Counted from the first letter of the stretch, positions 8,641-18,253 are shown. The stretch is 64,000 nucleotides of DNA from Anaerolineales bacterium (GCA_015075625.1 JABTTZ010000002.1:1116001-1180000); one strand, 5' to 3'. Translations and numbers: made by a program. The notes: generated by a model not told the origin, from the sequence alone.

Positions 8641-11600
8641 TTGCTCAGACGCCTGCGCTCCACCATCAGCCGCCCCGATGTTCTCATTTCGGGGTTCTTT
8701 TTCCTCCTCCCTTTGGCGTTTTTCTGGCAAGTCACCCTCGGCGGAAAGACCCTGATCCCCGCCGATAATCTCTACCAAGTTCAGCCTTTTGCCGCCTATC
8801 GTGAGGCGCTTGGTGTCCCGCCCGTTGCCCACAATATGCTCGTCTCCGATCTGCTGCTGGAAAACATTGTCTGGAAGCAGTTCATCCGTGAGAGCCTTGC
8901 CGGAGGGGAACTTCCCCTGTGGAATCCCTACTTGTTTACGGGTGTCCCCTTCCTTGCCGCCGGGCAGCACTCGGCGCTTTACCCTTTCAGCCTCATTTAC
9001 TATGCCCTCCCCCTACCCGCCGCCTATGGCTGGTTTACCGTCAGCCAACTGTGGCTGGCGGGGCTGTTCATGTACCTTTTCATGCGCGGCATGGGCGTGG
9101 GACGGTGGGGGGCGGTCTTTGCTGGAGTCGTCTTTCAACTGAGCGGGTTTTTCCTGATCAGCGTCGTCTTTCAGATGATCATTGCGGGGGCGGCGTGGCT
9201 GCCCTTCCTGATGTTGATGGTCGAATTCACCTTGCGCCGCGAACCCTTCGCGGGCAAACCCGCTGTTATTCCCTGGGTGGCGGGTGGGGCGGTGGGTCTG
9301 GGGATGACCATCCTCGCCGGGCATGTCGAATTCGTTTACTACGTCCTGCTGGTCATGGGCTTTTGGGCTGGTTTGCGCTTGCTGCACCTGCTGATCAGCC
9401 GCCGCACCTCATTCCTTCAAGCGGTGCAGAAGGGCATCACCTTGCTTGCCCTTGTTGGGTTAGGCATTGGCATTGGCGCGGTGCAGTTCCTCCCCTTTTT
9501 GGAATTGGCGGGCGGCAGCTTCCGAGAGGGGCGCAGCACCTTTGAGCAGATTCGCGGCTATGCCTTTCCCCCCCGCCATGCGCTCATCTACCTGATGCCC
9601 AACCTCTTTGGCAACCCCACGCAGCACACCTATTTTGATGTCTTTGCGGGCGAGACACGCCCCGTCGCCTGGACGGTCAACGGCGCCACCCTGACCGATA
9701 CGATGATGCCCGGAGGGAAAAACTATGTCGAGGGCGCTGCGTATGTCGGTATTTTGACGCTGTTCCTAGCCGTGTTAGGGGCAACTGCCCCTCAGCCACG
9801 CCCTGATCTCGGTAAGGGAGACATGGACGCTTTGAGAGGCGTCTACCGCAGCCTGATCGTCCTGCTTACCCTCGCTGCGGGGTCGTTCACCTTCGGGACG
9901 ATCACCTATGCCCTCCTGTATTATGGACTGCCTGGGTTCAATCAACTTCATTCTCCTTTTCGGTGGGTTTTTCCGCTCACGCTCTGTTTGGCGGCATTAG
10001 CAGGCTTTGGTGTGGATGGACTGCGGCGGCTGGATGGGGACCGCCTGCGCCGGTGGGCGGCGCGGTTCGGTTATGCCGCTGCCGCACTCGGTGGGGTCAT
10101 TCTCGCTGGCTTGGTTGCCTCGCGGCTGTTCTATGATCGTTTGGAGACGGTTATGGAGGCGCTCTACAAGGGGTTAGCTGGCGCGGACTACGCCTACCCC
10201 TCCGCAGAAATTTTTTACAGCGTGAAGTTCCGCGATGTGTTGATTTTTGCCCTGATGCTGATTGGCGCGGGAATCGTCTTGATTCTGTTCCGTCGCCGCC
10301 CGAAGATCGCCCCATTTGCAGCGGTGACGCTGATCGCTGCCGATCTGGTGATCGCCTCGGCGGGGTTCAATCCGGCGGCTGATCCAGCGTGGTTGGATTT
10401 CACACCGCCTTCCATTGCCTTTTTGCAGAGCCAAAACCCCAAAGAATGGCGGCTCACCGCCGTTCAAGGGCAGACAGCAACGCTGAATGCAAACCTTGCC
10501 TGGCGGTACGGCTTACAAGACATACGCGGCTACGACAGCATCATCACCCGCGCTTATGTTGACTATATGACGCGCATCCAGCCGCAAACGCAGCTTCTCT
10601 ACAACCGCATCGCCCCAATTTTTCCAGACACCCTTCACCAAGCGGTGGAGTCTTTCTGGCTGCCCTTGATGGGCGTTCGTTACCTCCTCTCCGAAGGGGA
10701 ACTCCCACTCGCCGCATTTCCCCAGTATCGGCTCGTCAGCCGCGATGAGGGGGTGGTCATCTACGAAAACACAGAGACATTTCCCCGCGCTGTTCTGATT
10801 CAGGGTGGGGCAAGCCGCTTGGCAAATTTCAGCGGTGCGATTAGCACCTGTTGGCAGCTTGATGAATCTCTCGTTGAACAGACGGGCATACAGGGCGTTC
10901 CGGCGGCGCTCACCGAGGCGAAAAACAATCAAGTCATCGTCACCGTTCAGGGAGGCGAGCAAGGTGGCTGCTTGCTTTTGACAGATAGCTATGCCTCTGG
11001 CTGGCGGGTGTATCTTCGCCCCGAAGGGTCGCCAGAGAGCGCCGAACAAGAGGCGCTCAACAGGCATGGTGACGGTTCGCCAGACACCCCCGCGCCAAGC
11101 CGTCTGTTTGGCAACTTCCGAGGGGTGGATATTCCCCCTGGCGCATGGACGGTGCGTTTTCGTTATTCCCCGCCCTCCTTCCAAATTGGGGCGTTCACGT
11201 CCTTCCTCGCCGTAATGACACTCATCCTGATGGGGATGATCATGGCGTGGGGGCGCTTGCGGGCGGGTGGGGAGGCGCTCAGCAGCGGTGGGCGCATCTT
11301 CAAAAACACCGCCGTGCCAATCCTACTGAATCTATTCAACCGAGGGATCGACCTTGCCTTTGCCCTGATCATGCTTCGCCTGCTTGGTCCCGCCAACGCC
11401 GGAACGTATTACTACGCCATCGTGATCTTTGGCTGGTTCGATATTTTCACCAATTTTGGACTGAACACCCTCCTCACTCGCGAAGTAGCACGGGATCGGG
11501 CGAGTGCCGGACGGTATTTGCTCAATTCAAGCCTCTTGCGCTTGGGGTTGGCGGGGGCGGGCATCCCGCTCTTGATCGGCTTTTTAGCCATTCGGGGGGC

Positions 11601-12753
11601 GCTCACCCCGCCGCTGGATGGAATCGCGATTGCGGCGATCCTTCTGTTTTACGTCGGGCTGCTCCCGAACAGCATCAGCACGGGGCTGACGGCGCTCTTT
11701 TACGCCTTTGAACGCGCCGAAGTTCCGGCGATCACGGCGGGCGTCACGGCAATTCTAAAAGCAGGGGTGGGCTTGCTGGCACTCGTCAGCGGCGGCGGGG
11801 TGATCGGCTTGGCGCTGGTGAGCATCCTCCTCAATGGGATCACCCTGATCATTTTAGGGGCACAGGCGCGTTCGCTTCCTCCGGTAGAGACAGCGGAAAC
11901 GGCAAACGTGGATCGGGCGCTCATGGGCGGGATGCTCCGCGCGGGCTTCCCGCTGATGCTCAATCACTTCCTCGCCACAATTTTTTTCAAAAGCGATGTT
12001 GTCCTTTTGGAGGCGCTCAAAGGGGCAAGCGTTGTTGGAACGTACAGCACCGCCTACAAGTGGATCGATGCGCTTGGGGTGATTCCCTCCCTGTTCACGA
12101 TGGCGCTGCTGCCGCTGCTCTCGCGGCAGGCGGTGGAGGATAAAGCGGCGCTCTTGCGGACGTGGGGGTTCGGCGTCAAGCTGCTTCTGATGGTGGCGAT
12201 TCCGGTGGCGGTGGTGACAACACTCCTCGCCTACCCGCTGATTGGGCTGCTTGGCGGGACACAGTTTTTGCCGGACGGGGCAATCGCCCTCCAACTGATG
12301 ATCTGGTTTGCGCTCATTGGCTGGATCAACAGCCTAACCAATTACGTCCTGATCGCCCTTGATCAACAGACGAAGATGCGTGAGGCGTTCTTTGCCGGGG
12401 TCAGTTTCAACATCATCGCCAACCTCATTTTGATCCCCACCTACAGCTACCGTGCCGCCGCCGTTGTGACGATCTTTTCCGAACTGGTGCTGCTGGTCAT
12501 GTTTGCGCGGCTGCTGCGGCGGGCGGCAGGGGCGGTGGATTGGGTGGGATTGCTGTGGCGGCAGGCGGCGGCGGGGGGCATGATGATCGCCGCCGCTGTG
12601 CTGATCGCCCCACATTCGTTGATCTTGGCAGGGATTGTCTCGGTAGCGGTCTATGGCGCGGCGTTTGCTGTACTGCGTCCCTTCACGGCGTGGGAGATGG
12701 AGCGTTTGCGGGGTAGCCTCCCTCGGCGCTCATCTCCTTCCCCCGCCGCGTAA
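8641..12753 (+). CDS. YfhO-like membrane glycosyltransferase fused to a Wzx/MATE-type flippase
   Basis: A 1370-residue two-part membrane protein starting at TTG 8641. Residues ~1-870 look like the YfhO family: many membrane spans, an early loop with NLYQVQPF and PLWNPYLFTGVPFLA, and a large extracytoplasmic part (~580-840). After a short basic linker, residues ~885-1370 are a complete polysaccharide flippase (NRGIDLAFALIMLRLLGPAN, NFGLNTLLTREVARDR, DVVLLEALKGASVVGTYSTA), with about 12-14 spans. In Bacillus, YfhO acts with a GT2 enzyme that makes a C55-P-sugar and a separate flippase. Here transferase and flippase appear as one chain just behind the GT2 gene. The fold assignments are from family knowledge; the sugar and the acceptor are unknown. 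Confidence 0.85.
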   Translation: MLRRLRSTISRPDVLISGFFFLLPLAFFWQVTLGGKTLIPADNLYQVQPFAAYREALGVPPVAHNMLVSDLLLENIVWKQFIRESLAGGELPLWNPYLFTGVPFLAAGQHSALYPFSLIYYALPLPAAYGWFTVSQLWLAGLFMYLFMRGMGVGRWGAVFAGVVFQLSGFFLISVVFQMIIAGAAWLPFLMLMVEFTLRREPFAGKPAVIPWVAGGAVGLGMTILAGHVEFVYYVLLVMGFWAGLRLLHLLISRRTSFLQAVQKGITLLALVGLGIGIGAVQFLPFLELAGGSFREGRSTFEQIRGYAFPPRHALIYLMPNLFGNPTQHTYFDVFAGETRPVAWTVNGATLTDTMMPGGKNYVEGAAYVGILTLFLAVLGATAPQPRPDLGKGDMDALRGVYRSLIVLLTLAAGSFTFGTITYALLYYGLPGFNQLHSPFRWVFPLTLCLAALAGFGVDGLRRLDGDRLRRWAARFGYAAAALGGVILAGLVASRLFYDRLETVMEALYKGLAGADYAYPSAEIFYSVKFRDVLIFALMLIGAGIVLILFRRRPKIAPFAAVTLIAADLVIASAGFNPAADPAWLDFTPPSIAFLQSQNPKEWRLTAVQGQTATLNANLAWRYGLQDIRGYDSIITRAYVDYMTRIQPQTQLLYNRIAPIFPDTLHQAVESFWLPLMGVRYLLSEGELPLAAFPQYRLVSRDEGVVIYENTETFPRAVLIQGGASRLANFSGAISTCWQLDESLVEQTGIQGVPAALTEAKNNQVIVTVQGGEQGGCLLLTDSYASGWRVYLRPEGSPESAEQEALNRHGDGSPDTPAPSRLFGNFRGVDIPPGAWTVRFRYSPPSFQIGAFTSFLAVMTLILMGMIMAWGRLRAGGEALSSGGRIFKNTAVPILLNLFNRGIDLAFALIMLRLLGPANAGTYYYAIVIFGWFDIFTNFGLNTLLTREVARDRASAGRYLLNSSLLRLGLAGAGIPLLIGFLAIRGALTPPLDGIAIAAILLFYVGLLPNSISTGLTALFYAFERAEVPAITAGVTAILKAGVGLLALVSGGGVIGLALVSILLNGITLIILGAQARSLPPVETAETANVDRALMGGMLRAGFPLMLNHFLATIFFKSDVVLLEALKGASVVGTYSTAYKWIDALGVIPSLFTMALLPLLSRQAVEDKAALLRTWGFGVKLLLMVAIPVAVVTTLLAYPLIGLLGGTQFLPDGAIALQLMIWFALIGWINSLTNYVLIALDQQTKMREAFFAGVSFNIIANLILIPTYSYRAAAVVTIFSELVLLVMFARLLRRAAGAVDWVGLLWRQAAAGGMMIAAAVLIAPHSLILAGIVSVAVYGAAFAVLRPFTAWEMERLRGSLPRRSSPSPAA

Positions 12754-12773
12754 ACGAGAAAGGGTCAGCGCTC

Positions 12774-13988
12774 CTAAGCCAACGCCGATTGAACGGCTTT
12801 GTAGGCGGTGGCAAGGGCGACCCCTTCGCTCGTCTCTAAGGGTGATGGCGCACCAGACGGGTGGGCAATGAGATGCCCGGCGGCGTAAAGCCCCTCGGCA
12901 AACGGTTCACCCGCCTCATCGAGGGGCTGCATCGCCTCATCCACCCTGATCCCCACATGGTGAATAGGGTGTCCGCCCGCCGCCAACATTGTCTCCGCAA
13001 ACCACCCTGAGCGATCTTTGGGGTACTGGACAGGAAGGTTAAAAATACCTTCCCAGATATGCCCCCGATCATCGCTGAACAACCCCCCGCCATACAGGTT
13101 TCCAGTGGCAAGGATCACCGCCCGCGCCCGAAACGGTTGTGGTTTTCCCACCGCTTCGACCTCCACCCCAACAACGCGCCCCTGTTCGATGAGTCCCCGC
13201 CCAACAGGATGCCCAACCTGCATCCGCACCTTGTGATCCAAGAGGTAACGGCGAATCGCATTGTAAAGGCGAGTCCCCGGCACAGAGGGCGGCAAGGTTG
13301 GCACTTCAAAAACAGGGACGCCCAACAGCGCCGTGAGATCAGCAATGGCAGCCTGTGGATCGGCAAGCCCCAAAACCGCCGGAAAGCCAACAGCGGATAT
13401 ACCTTTCAAATGCCCCTTAATCTGCTCGGCAGCTGCCTGACGCACAGCTGCTGCGTCAAATTCACGGGCGATCTCCGTCGGCGGGGCGTCCCACAACCGA
13501 TCTTGGTTGGGGAGCGTCACATACACGGCGTTTCCAGAGAGCGCCGGATAGTAATCGCGCCAGCCGGCGAAGCCAACGAAAAGGGGTGTATCCCCCATAG
13601 ACGCGGCATAGCCCGGCGGGACAAGCGCCGGAGTTGCCACCCCGCCAAGCGCTGTGCGCAGCGTCCGATTGCCCACCCGTTCGCCTGTATACGGCAAGCC
13701 AATCGCAGCGCTTATGGCGAGGAACGATTCTACCGCTTTCATGATCACCTCTGCCCCCACAAGAGCATAGGGATGATTGGGGTGGGCGCGAACGAGATCG
13801 ACCAACCCGCGCCGCACATCCCCATTCGCCGCATCCAGAAGGCTGATCCATCCGGGCGTGACAATGGGCGAACCAATGCCTTGCGCGATTAAGCGGATTT
13901 TCGCCCCGCGTGCTTTCCCTTGCTCAAGGGCAAAGAGCGCCGCTGCCAACCCCGCCCATCCTGCCCCAACAATGATCACATCATCCAT
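12774..13988 (-). CDS. glpB: Anaerobic glycerol-3-phosphate dehydrogenase subunit B
   Basis: A 404-residue FAD/NAD(P)-binding-fold protein matching GlpB. The Rossmann dinucleotide motif is DVIIVGAGWAGLAAALFAL, and the C-terminal part has AVILATGNLYGGG and GLYAAGHLIAHP, as in the glpB family. Together with GlpA it oxidises glycerol-3-phosphate at the membrane. It overlaps the end of glpA by 8 bases. In known systems a third subunit, GlpC, carries iron-sulfur clusters and anchors the complex; no glpC follows here, because the next gene is the convergent flippase fusion. Confidence 0.92.
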   Translation of the reverse strand: MDDVIIVGAGWAGLAAALFALEQGKARGAKIRLIAQGIGSPIVTPGWISLLDAANGDVRRGLVDLVRAHPNHPYALVGAEVIMKAVESFLAISAAIGLPYTGERVGNRTLRTALGGVATPALVPPGYAASMGDTPLFVGFAGWRDYYPALSGNAVYVTLPNQDRLWDAPPTEIAREFDAAAVRQAAAEQIKGHLKGISAVGFPAVLGLADPQAAIADLTALLGVPVFEVPTLPPSVPGTRLYNAIRRYLLDHKVRMQVGHPVGRGLIEQGRVVGVEVEAVGKPQPFRARAVILATGNLYGGGLFSDDRGHIWEGIFNLPVQYPKDRSGWFAETMLAAGGHPIHHVGIRVDEAMQPLDEAGEPFAEGLYAAGHLIAHPSGAPSPLETSEGVALATAYKAVQSALA

Positions 13989-15621
13989 GTGTGGCGCTTT
14001 CTTGTGGGGACTGTGTTTCGCTAGTGCTGGCGGTCAGACCCAATGCGCGGCGGTAGATCATCTCATCAAGAAGTGCCTGACGGAGTTGATGCCCCCATAA
14101 CAGGGGACGGTTGCCGCGAAACCGTTCTTCAACAAAATCGTGCAGGGCGCTCACTGTTTGAGGGGCGGGAAGGTGCTGCATCTCACCAAGGATGCCCGCC
14201 GTTCGGTAGGCACAGAATCCCCCCTGACACGGACCCATCCCCACGCGCAGATCGCGGCGCAGATCGTCAAGGCTTACGCCTTCTCCAGAGACGCTGATCG
14301 CCGCCTCAATCTGCGGGCGGGTGACCAGTTCACATTCGCAAATGAGTCCGCTGTGGGTTTCGCTGCGCTCTAAGACCTGAAGGCGGTTTGTTAGGGCATG
14401 GAAACGGTTGCCATGTTCCCGTGACCAGCGGGGGAGCGGTAGTTGGATGCCCGCCGTTGTACAGGGGCGTTTTATGTTTAACAGTTGGCAGACCTGATCG
14501 CCGATTTTCTCTGCCATTTGGCGGTAGGTGGTTAGCTTCCCGCCGACGATAGAGAGCATCCCCGCTGCGTCGTCGGCGCTGTGATCGAGTGTGGTGAAGG
14601 TGCGGGTGATGAATCGTCCCTCGTCGTCTTCCTCGGCGGTGTGTTCGTCATGCGCCTCGCCGCCCCCTGTGCCGCCCGGGTCATAAAGGGGGCGCACCCC
14701 CGCCCACGCCCGCAGCGCCCGCGCCCGCCGAAAGTTGGGGATCATCACCTCTCCCTCGTCAAGCATTTCGCTGACTTCCTTTGGGGTGATGCTCAGATCG
14801 TCGGGGCGTTCAACGGTCACTGAGGTTGTGCCGATCACCGCCACCGTCCCCACCGGAACAAGAATGTCGCCATCGCCGGGCTTTGTCAGGCGGTTGATGA
14901 TCGTGTTGACCCACCGGACGTTTATGGCGATCATGATCCCCTTGCTCAGGCTCATCCCAATCTGAACACCGGCTAATTTGCCCACCTCCCCCGCCCATGG
15001 TCCCGCCGCATTAACGATCACCTCACTATGGACGCGGATTTCTTCTCTCGTCCGGCGGTGGCGCAATGTTGCCCCGCGCACCCGTCCACCCTCAACATGA
15101 ATCGCGCTGACGACGTGATAATTCAACGTCTGTCCGCTATAGGCTGCCGCCCCTTCCACAAGGGAATGGGTCAGTTCAAAGGAATCACAGGCGGCGTCGG
15201 GGACGCGGTAAACCTCACGAACAGCCGGATTTAGGTGTGGTTCAGCGCGGAGCGCTTCGGCGGGTGTCAGCCGTTCAGTGGGAATGCCCACCGCCGCACA
15301 ACCTTGCAGCCAGAGCGGGACATACGCCGGATCATCAGGGGGAAAGGCGGCAAACCACCCTCCGGTGTCCTCTAAGACATGGGGGGCAATCTTGCGTAGG
15401 ATGCGGTTTTCTTCAATACATTCCCGCGCCGAGAGCGGATCGCGGACGACATACCGCGCCCCAGAGTGCAGCAAGCCGTGATAGCGCCCGCTTGTCCCCG
15501 TGCCAATGTCGTTTTGTTCGGCAAGGATAACCTTCAGCCCGCGCACAGCAAGGTCAAAAAGGACGCCGGCACCCGTCGCCCCACCGCCAATGACCAAGAC
15601 ATCACAGGTAAGTGACTTCAT
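13981..15621 (-). CDS. glpA: Anaerobic glycerol-3-phosphate dehydrogenase subunit A
   Basis: A 546-residue FAD-dependent G3P dehydrogenase. N-terminal FAD motif: DVLVIGGGATGAGVLFDLAV; then GTSGRYHGLLHSGARYVVRD, typical of GlpA/GlpD. The C-terminal ~100 residues carry a BFD-like [2Fe-2S] domain with cysteines in LICECELVTRPQIE and GMGPCQGGFCAYR, which marks GlpA rather than aerobic GlpD. First gene of a glpAB pair; it oxidises G3P to dihydroxyacetone phosphate and passes electrons toward the quinone pool. The electron-carrying partner (GlpC) is not adjacent. Confidence 0.93.
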   Translation of the reverse strand: MKSLTCDVLVIGGGATGAGVLFDLAVRGLKVILAEQNDIGTGTSGRYHGLLHSGARYVVRDPLSARECIEENRILRKIAPHVLEDTGGWFAAFPPDDPAYVPLWLQGCAAVGIPTERLTPAEALRAEPHLNPAVREVYRVPDAACDSFELTHSLVEGAAAYSGQTLNYHVVSAIHVEGGRVRGATLRHRRTREEIRVHSEVIVNAAGPWAGEVGKLAGVQIGMSLSKGIMIAINVRWVNTIINRLTKPGDGDILVPVGTVAVIGTTSVTVERPDDLSITPKEVSEMLDEGEVMIPNFRRARALRAWAGVRPLYDPGGTGGGEAHDEHTAEEDDEGRFITRTFTTLDHSADDAAGMLSIVGGKLTTYRQMAEKIGDQVCQLLNIKRPCTTAGIQLPLPRWSREHGNRFHALTNRLQVLERSETHSGLICECELVTRPQIEAAISVSGEGVSLDDLRRDLRVGMGPCQGGFCAYRTAGILGEMQHLPAPQTVSALHDFVEERFRGNRPLLWGHQLRQALLDEMIYRRALGLTASTSETQSPQESATHG

Positions 15622-15673
15622 AAATTCTCCATGAATGAATTATAGCGGCTGTGCGGAAAGTGCGGGAGGCGGC

Positions 15674-15679
15674 TATAAT
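15674..15679 (+). promoter_or_regulatory. -10 element TATAAT before the Thr/Pro-linker membrane protein
   Basis: A perfect TATAAT lies about 28 bases ahead of the TTG start at 15707 and supports that start rather than the more upstream ATG of the same frame. No clear -35 box is seen. The site is in the short gap divergent from glpA. Confidence 0.45.
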
Positions 15680-15706
15680 GTCGGCGGGTTCGGGAAAGGA
15701 TCACTC

Positions 15707-16948
15707 TTGGTAGAGACCCTCGTCCACATACGCACGGCTGCCCCACTGTTCATGATCATCCTGTTCGTCGCGGGTGCGGCGTGCTGGCTTTTGGCGTTCC
15801 GCTTTTTCACCCTGAGCCGGACGGAATCATTTTGGCGGCGGCGGCGGGCGGCGGGGCAGCAGGGCTTTCGCCTTGCCCTCATTGGCAGTTCCGCCCTCTT
15901 TGCTGGCATCCTTGCCGGCGGTGTGAGCATTGGCGCTGAGCTTGTCACCCGCCAAAGGATCAATGAGACGGCGCTTTCCCCAACCCTAGAGACGCCAACG
16001 GGGGCTGCCGTTGAGGTGGCGAGTACACCGACCAGCGAGGGAACGCCCACGCCCGAACCGCCCACCGAAACGCCTTTCCCCATGCCCGTTATGCCCAGCG
16101 CAACACCCATCAGCGGGACGCTGCTTAGCCCCTCTCCCAATGCGACAGAGACAACCACGCCCACCGAAACGCTCACTCCCCGCCCCCTGGTTGAGATCGC
16201 CTCGGCAACATCCCCCCCCCGCCCCACCCTGACACCAAGCCCAATCATGGCGACAGTGACACCCACACCGCCCGCTTCGACAACGGCTGAGCCGGATGCC
16301 ATTGGGGTGAACAGCACCGCCCAAAAAACACCAACGCGCACCGATTCACTCTTGGCGACGAATACCCTTCGTCCCACGCGCACCCCAACTCCAACGCACA
16401 CCCCGTCTCAGACGGCAACCTTTACGCCTTCGTTCACGGCAACCTTTACACCCACGTTTACTGCCACAACACCCTTTACACCAACGGCACTTCCCACGAA
16501 TACGGCGACGCCAAGCGCCACGATCCCCCCCTCGTCAACGCCAACGGCAACCTTCCTCCCGCTGACGGTTGCCGGCGAACCAACCCTTGCTTCTAGCGTC
16601 ACTCCGGCGGCAACGGCAAAATTAACGCTCTACGCTTTCGCCACCCAAATCAACCCCGATGGCACACCGCTGAACCCTACCACGCGCTTCCGAACGGGGT
16701 TAGGGCGCTTGTATTATTTCGTCTCGGCAGAGGACATGCGGCGGGGGGTGATCTGGCGGCGCGAACTCTGGCGGGGGGGCATTTTGCTCAGCGCCGAGGA
16801 AGGGCTGTGGGTAGGGGCGGAGACGAGCAGCCGCTATTATTTCGTAGGGTTGGAAGGGGGATTCACCCCCGGAAATTACGAGATTCGCCTGTATATCGGG
16901 CGGGAAACCCCGATTCCGGCGACGGTAGGAGCTTTTGTGGTGGAGTGA
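15707..16948 (+). CDS. Membrane-anchored protein with long Thr/Pro-rich linker, unrecognised
   Basis: The frame opens at 15635, but the TTG at 15707 has AAAGGA 6 nt upstream and a TATAAT further upstream, giving 413 residues. Two hydrophobic spans (~10-31, ~55-76) anchor it. A low-complexity linker of ~210 residues rich in Thr, Pro and Ser follows (PTRTPTPTHTPSQTATFTPS is typical), and a compact C-terminal domain of ~100 residues contains TGLGRLYYFVSAEDMRRGV and GFTPGNYEIRLYIG. Such linkers are common on extracellular proteins of Chloroflexota. The C-terminal domain is probably outside the cell; its role is unknown. Confidence 0.7.
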   Translation: MVETLVHIRTAAPLFMIILFVAGAACWLLAFRFFTLSRTESFWRRRRAAGQQGFRLALIGSSALFAGILAGGVSIGAELVTRQRINETALSPTLETPTGAAVEVASTPTSEGTPTPEPPTETPFPMPVMPSATPISGTLLSPSPNATETTTPTETLTPRPLVEIASATSPPRPTLTPSPIMATVTPTPPASTTAEPDAIGVNSTAQKTPTRTDSLLATNTLRPTRTPTPTHTPSQTATFTPSFTATFTPTFTATTPFTPTALPTNTATPSATIPPSSTPTATFLPLTVAGEPTLASSVTPAATAKLTLYAFATQINPDGTPLNPTTRFRTGLGRLYYFVSAEDMRRGVIWRRELWRGGILLSAEEGLWVGAETSSRYYFVGLEGGFTPGNYEIRLYIGRETPIPATVGAFVVE

Positions 16949-16952
16949 TTGG

Positions 16953-17450
16953 CTATAACAAAACGATGGTTTCGTCATCGACATAGACAACTTCAACAGG
17001 TGTACCGAGATCGGGAAACGAATCCAGCACCAGAACCGCCGTTCCCACCTCGTGGGTGTGCTGATATTCGCGCCCATCAGGGGTGGTGAAGCGGTAGGTA
17101 AGCCGGTGGATGCTCACCTGCCCACGTCGTGTCCGTATTCCCCGACAATCAACGATCACACCGGGAAGGATGCGCCCCTGATCGCGAAGGCGGCGCAAAA
17201 ACGGACTGGGAATCCACGCGAGGATGAACACGGCAATCGCCGCGAGGAAAAACACCCACACACCGAATTTGGCAATACCTGCCTCATCCGAGGGGCGGTA
17301 AAAGGTGATAAGGTAACAGCCATAGAGGATCAACCCCACCGCCCCTAAAAGGGTTGAGAAGCGGGCGGGGGATTCGCCTGTCACCTGTTTGTGAAAGCGC
17401 GGATCGCGGCGAAAGATACCATCCTCATAATGATTTGTCCGGTGATTCAT
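16953..17450 (-). CDS. DUF3592-like membrane protein
   Basis: The frame is open far upstream, but the part beyond 17450 is antisense-like nonsense. The ATG at 17450 (MNHRTNHYEDGIFRRD) gives a sensible 165-residue protein with two spans (~residues 35-82) and a C-terminal beta domain: RGQVSIHRLTYRFTTPDGRE and LGTPVEVVYVDDETIVLL. The last stretch resembles DUF3592 proteins, in which a membrane hairpin carries a small extracytoplasmic beta fold. Function unknown. It follows the CPBP-like gene in the same direction. Confidence 0.7.
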   Translation of the reverse strand: MNHRTNHYEDGIFRRDPRFHKQVTGESPARFSTLLGAVGLILYGCYLITFYRPSDEAGIAKFGVWVFFLAAIAVFILAWIPSPFLRRLRDQGRILPGVIVDCRGIRTRRGQVSIHRLTYRFTTPDGREYQHTHEVGTAVLVLDSFPDLGTPVEVVYVDDETIVLL

Positions 17451-17479
17451 CGTGTTTGGTGCCGCACCGCGCCTCACCC

Positions 17480-18253
17480 TTACCCACCAAATCCCCCACT
17501 GAAAGCGGCGGCTAAGATGAAAAATACGCCAAAGGCGACTCGCGCCACAACTGCCGCCCGTGTGGATTGGTAGTAAGCGCGGAAACAGAGGACGACGATC
17601 ATCATCAGGAAGGGTTGGACGGCGGCATACCACGTCCCCGGCGCCGGACTCATGATCAAGCTGACAACCAGAAATAAAAAGGCTGTGCTGAAGATGCCAA
17701 AGCGTGTATCCCCTGTTGCCCGCGCTGTGGTGGGGTAAACAATTCCGGCAAAGACGAGGGATTCGGCAAGTGGTTGCAAGAAAACCGCGTAAACCGCCGC
17801 GACAAGCCATGCCAAAGCATTTCCCTCGCGCAGACTGTCCATCACCGGGGGAATCACTTGCCCACCCTTCAACCGCAGCAGCACCCCTAAAAGATCAATC
17901 GACCACGCCAAGCCAAGCCCAATCAAGAAGATATAGAGCAGCGTGTTGCGTCCGGTGGGGTGGGTCACCTGTAAGGCAGTTCCCCACCCCGCGCCCATCC
18001 GCCGCCGTGCAAACTGGACGATCCCGATGGTGATCACAGCGGCACTCACGATTCCGCTGAGCGCCAAGACACGAGGGCTTGGCACAGCACGGTTAATTTC
18101 ACCAGTGATGACACTGATCACCGAGAGGGCGGCGATCCATACGACACCATAGGCGGCGAGGATGAGCAGCGCCACCGGACGAGCAAAAAAAGGTGGGTCT
18201 TCCGCCGCTTGAAGGCGTGCCATAAAGGACGGGCGTTTGGTTGTCATTGTCAC
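17480..18253 (-). CDS. CPBP-like membrane protein with degenerate protease motifs
   Basis: A 257-residue protein with about eight hydrophobic segments, laid out like CPBP (Abi/CAAX protease-like) proteins. Where the family has the EExxxR catalytic motif this protein has QPLAESLVFAGIVYP: one Glu is kept, the paired Glu and the Arg are gone, and the downstream catalytic His is not visible. It may be an inactive relative or a different family. It starts with a GTG at 18253 that overlaps the stop of the sigma factor gene by GTGA (ATG 18247 is an alternative), so the two are translationally coupled and it could be a membrane partner or regulator of that sigma factor. Confidence 0.6.
   Translation of the reverse strand: MTMTTKRPSFMARLQAAEDPPFFARPVALLILAAYGVVWIAALSVISVITGEINRAVPSPRVLALSGIVSAAVITIGIVQFARRRMGAGWGTALQVTHPTGRNTLLYIFLIGLGLAWSIDLLGVLLRLKGGQVIPPVMDSLREGNALAWLVAAVYAVFLQPLAESLVFAGIVYPTTARATGDTRFGIFSTAFLFLVVSLIMSPAPGTWYAAVQPFLMMIVVLCFRAYYQSTRAAVVARVAFGVFFILAAAFSGGFGG

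Noticed and set aside
10513-11184. Leftward 223-residue open frame
   Set aside because: Antisense shadow inside the YfhO part of the fusion gene; no ribosome site or family features.
13059-13892. Rightward 277-residue open frame
   Set aside because: Antisense to glpB, His/Pro/Arg-rich composition typical of a shadow frame.
15673-16401. Leftward 242-residue Val/Gly-rich open frame
   Set aside because: It is the reverse reading of the Thr/Pro linker; low complexity explains the long frame. The same holds for 50819-51415.
17451-17810. Upstream extension of the DUF3592-like gene
   Set aside because: The frame is open, but this part overlaps the CPBP-like gene and reads as nonsense; the ATG at 17450 is the sensible start.
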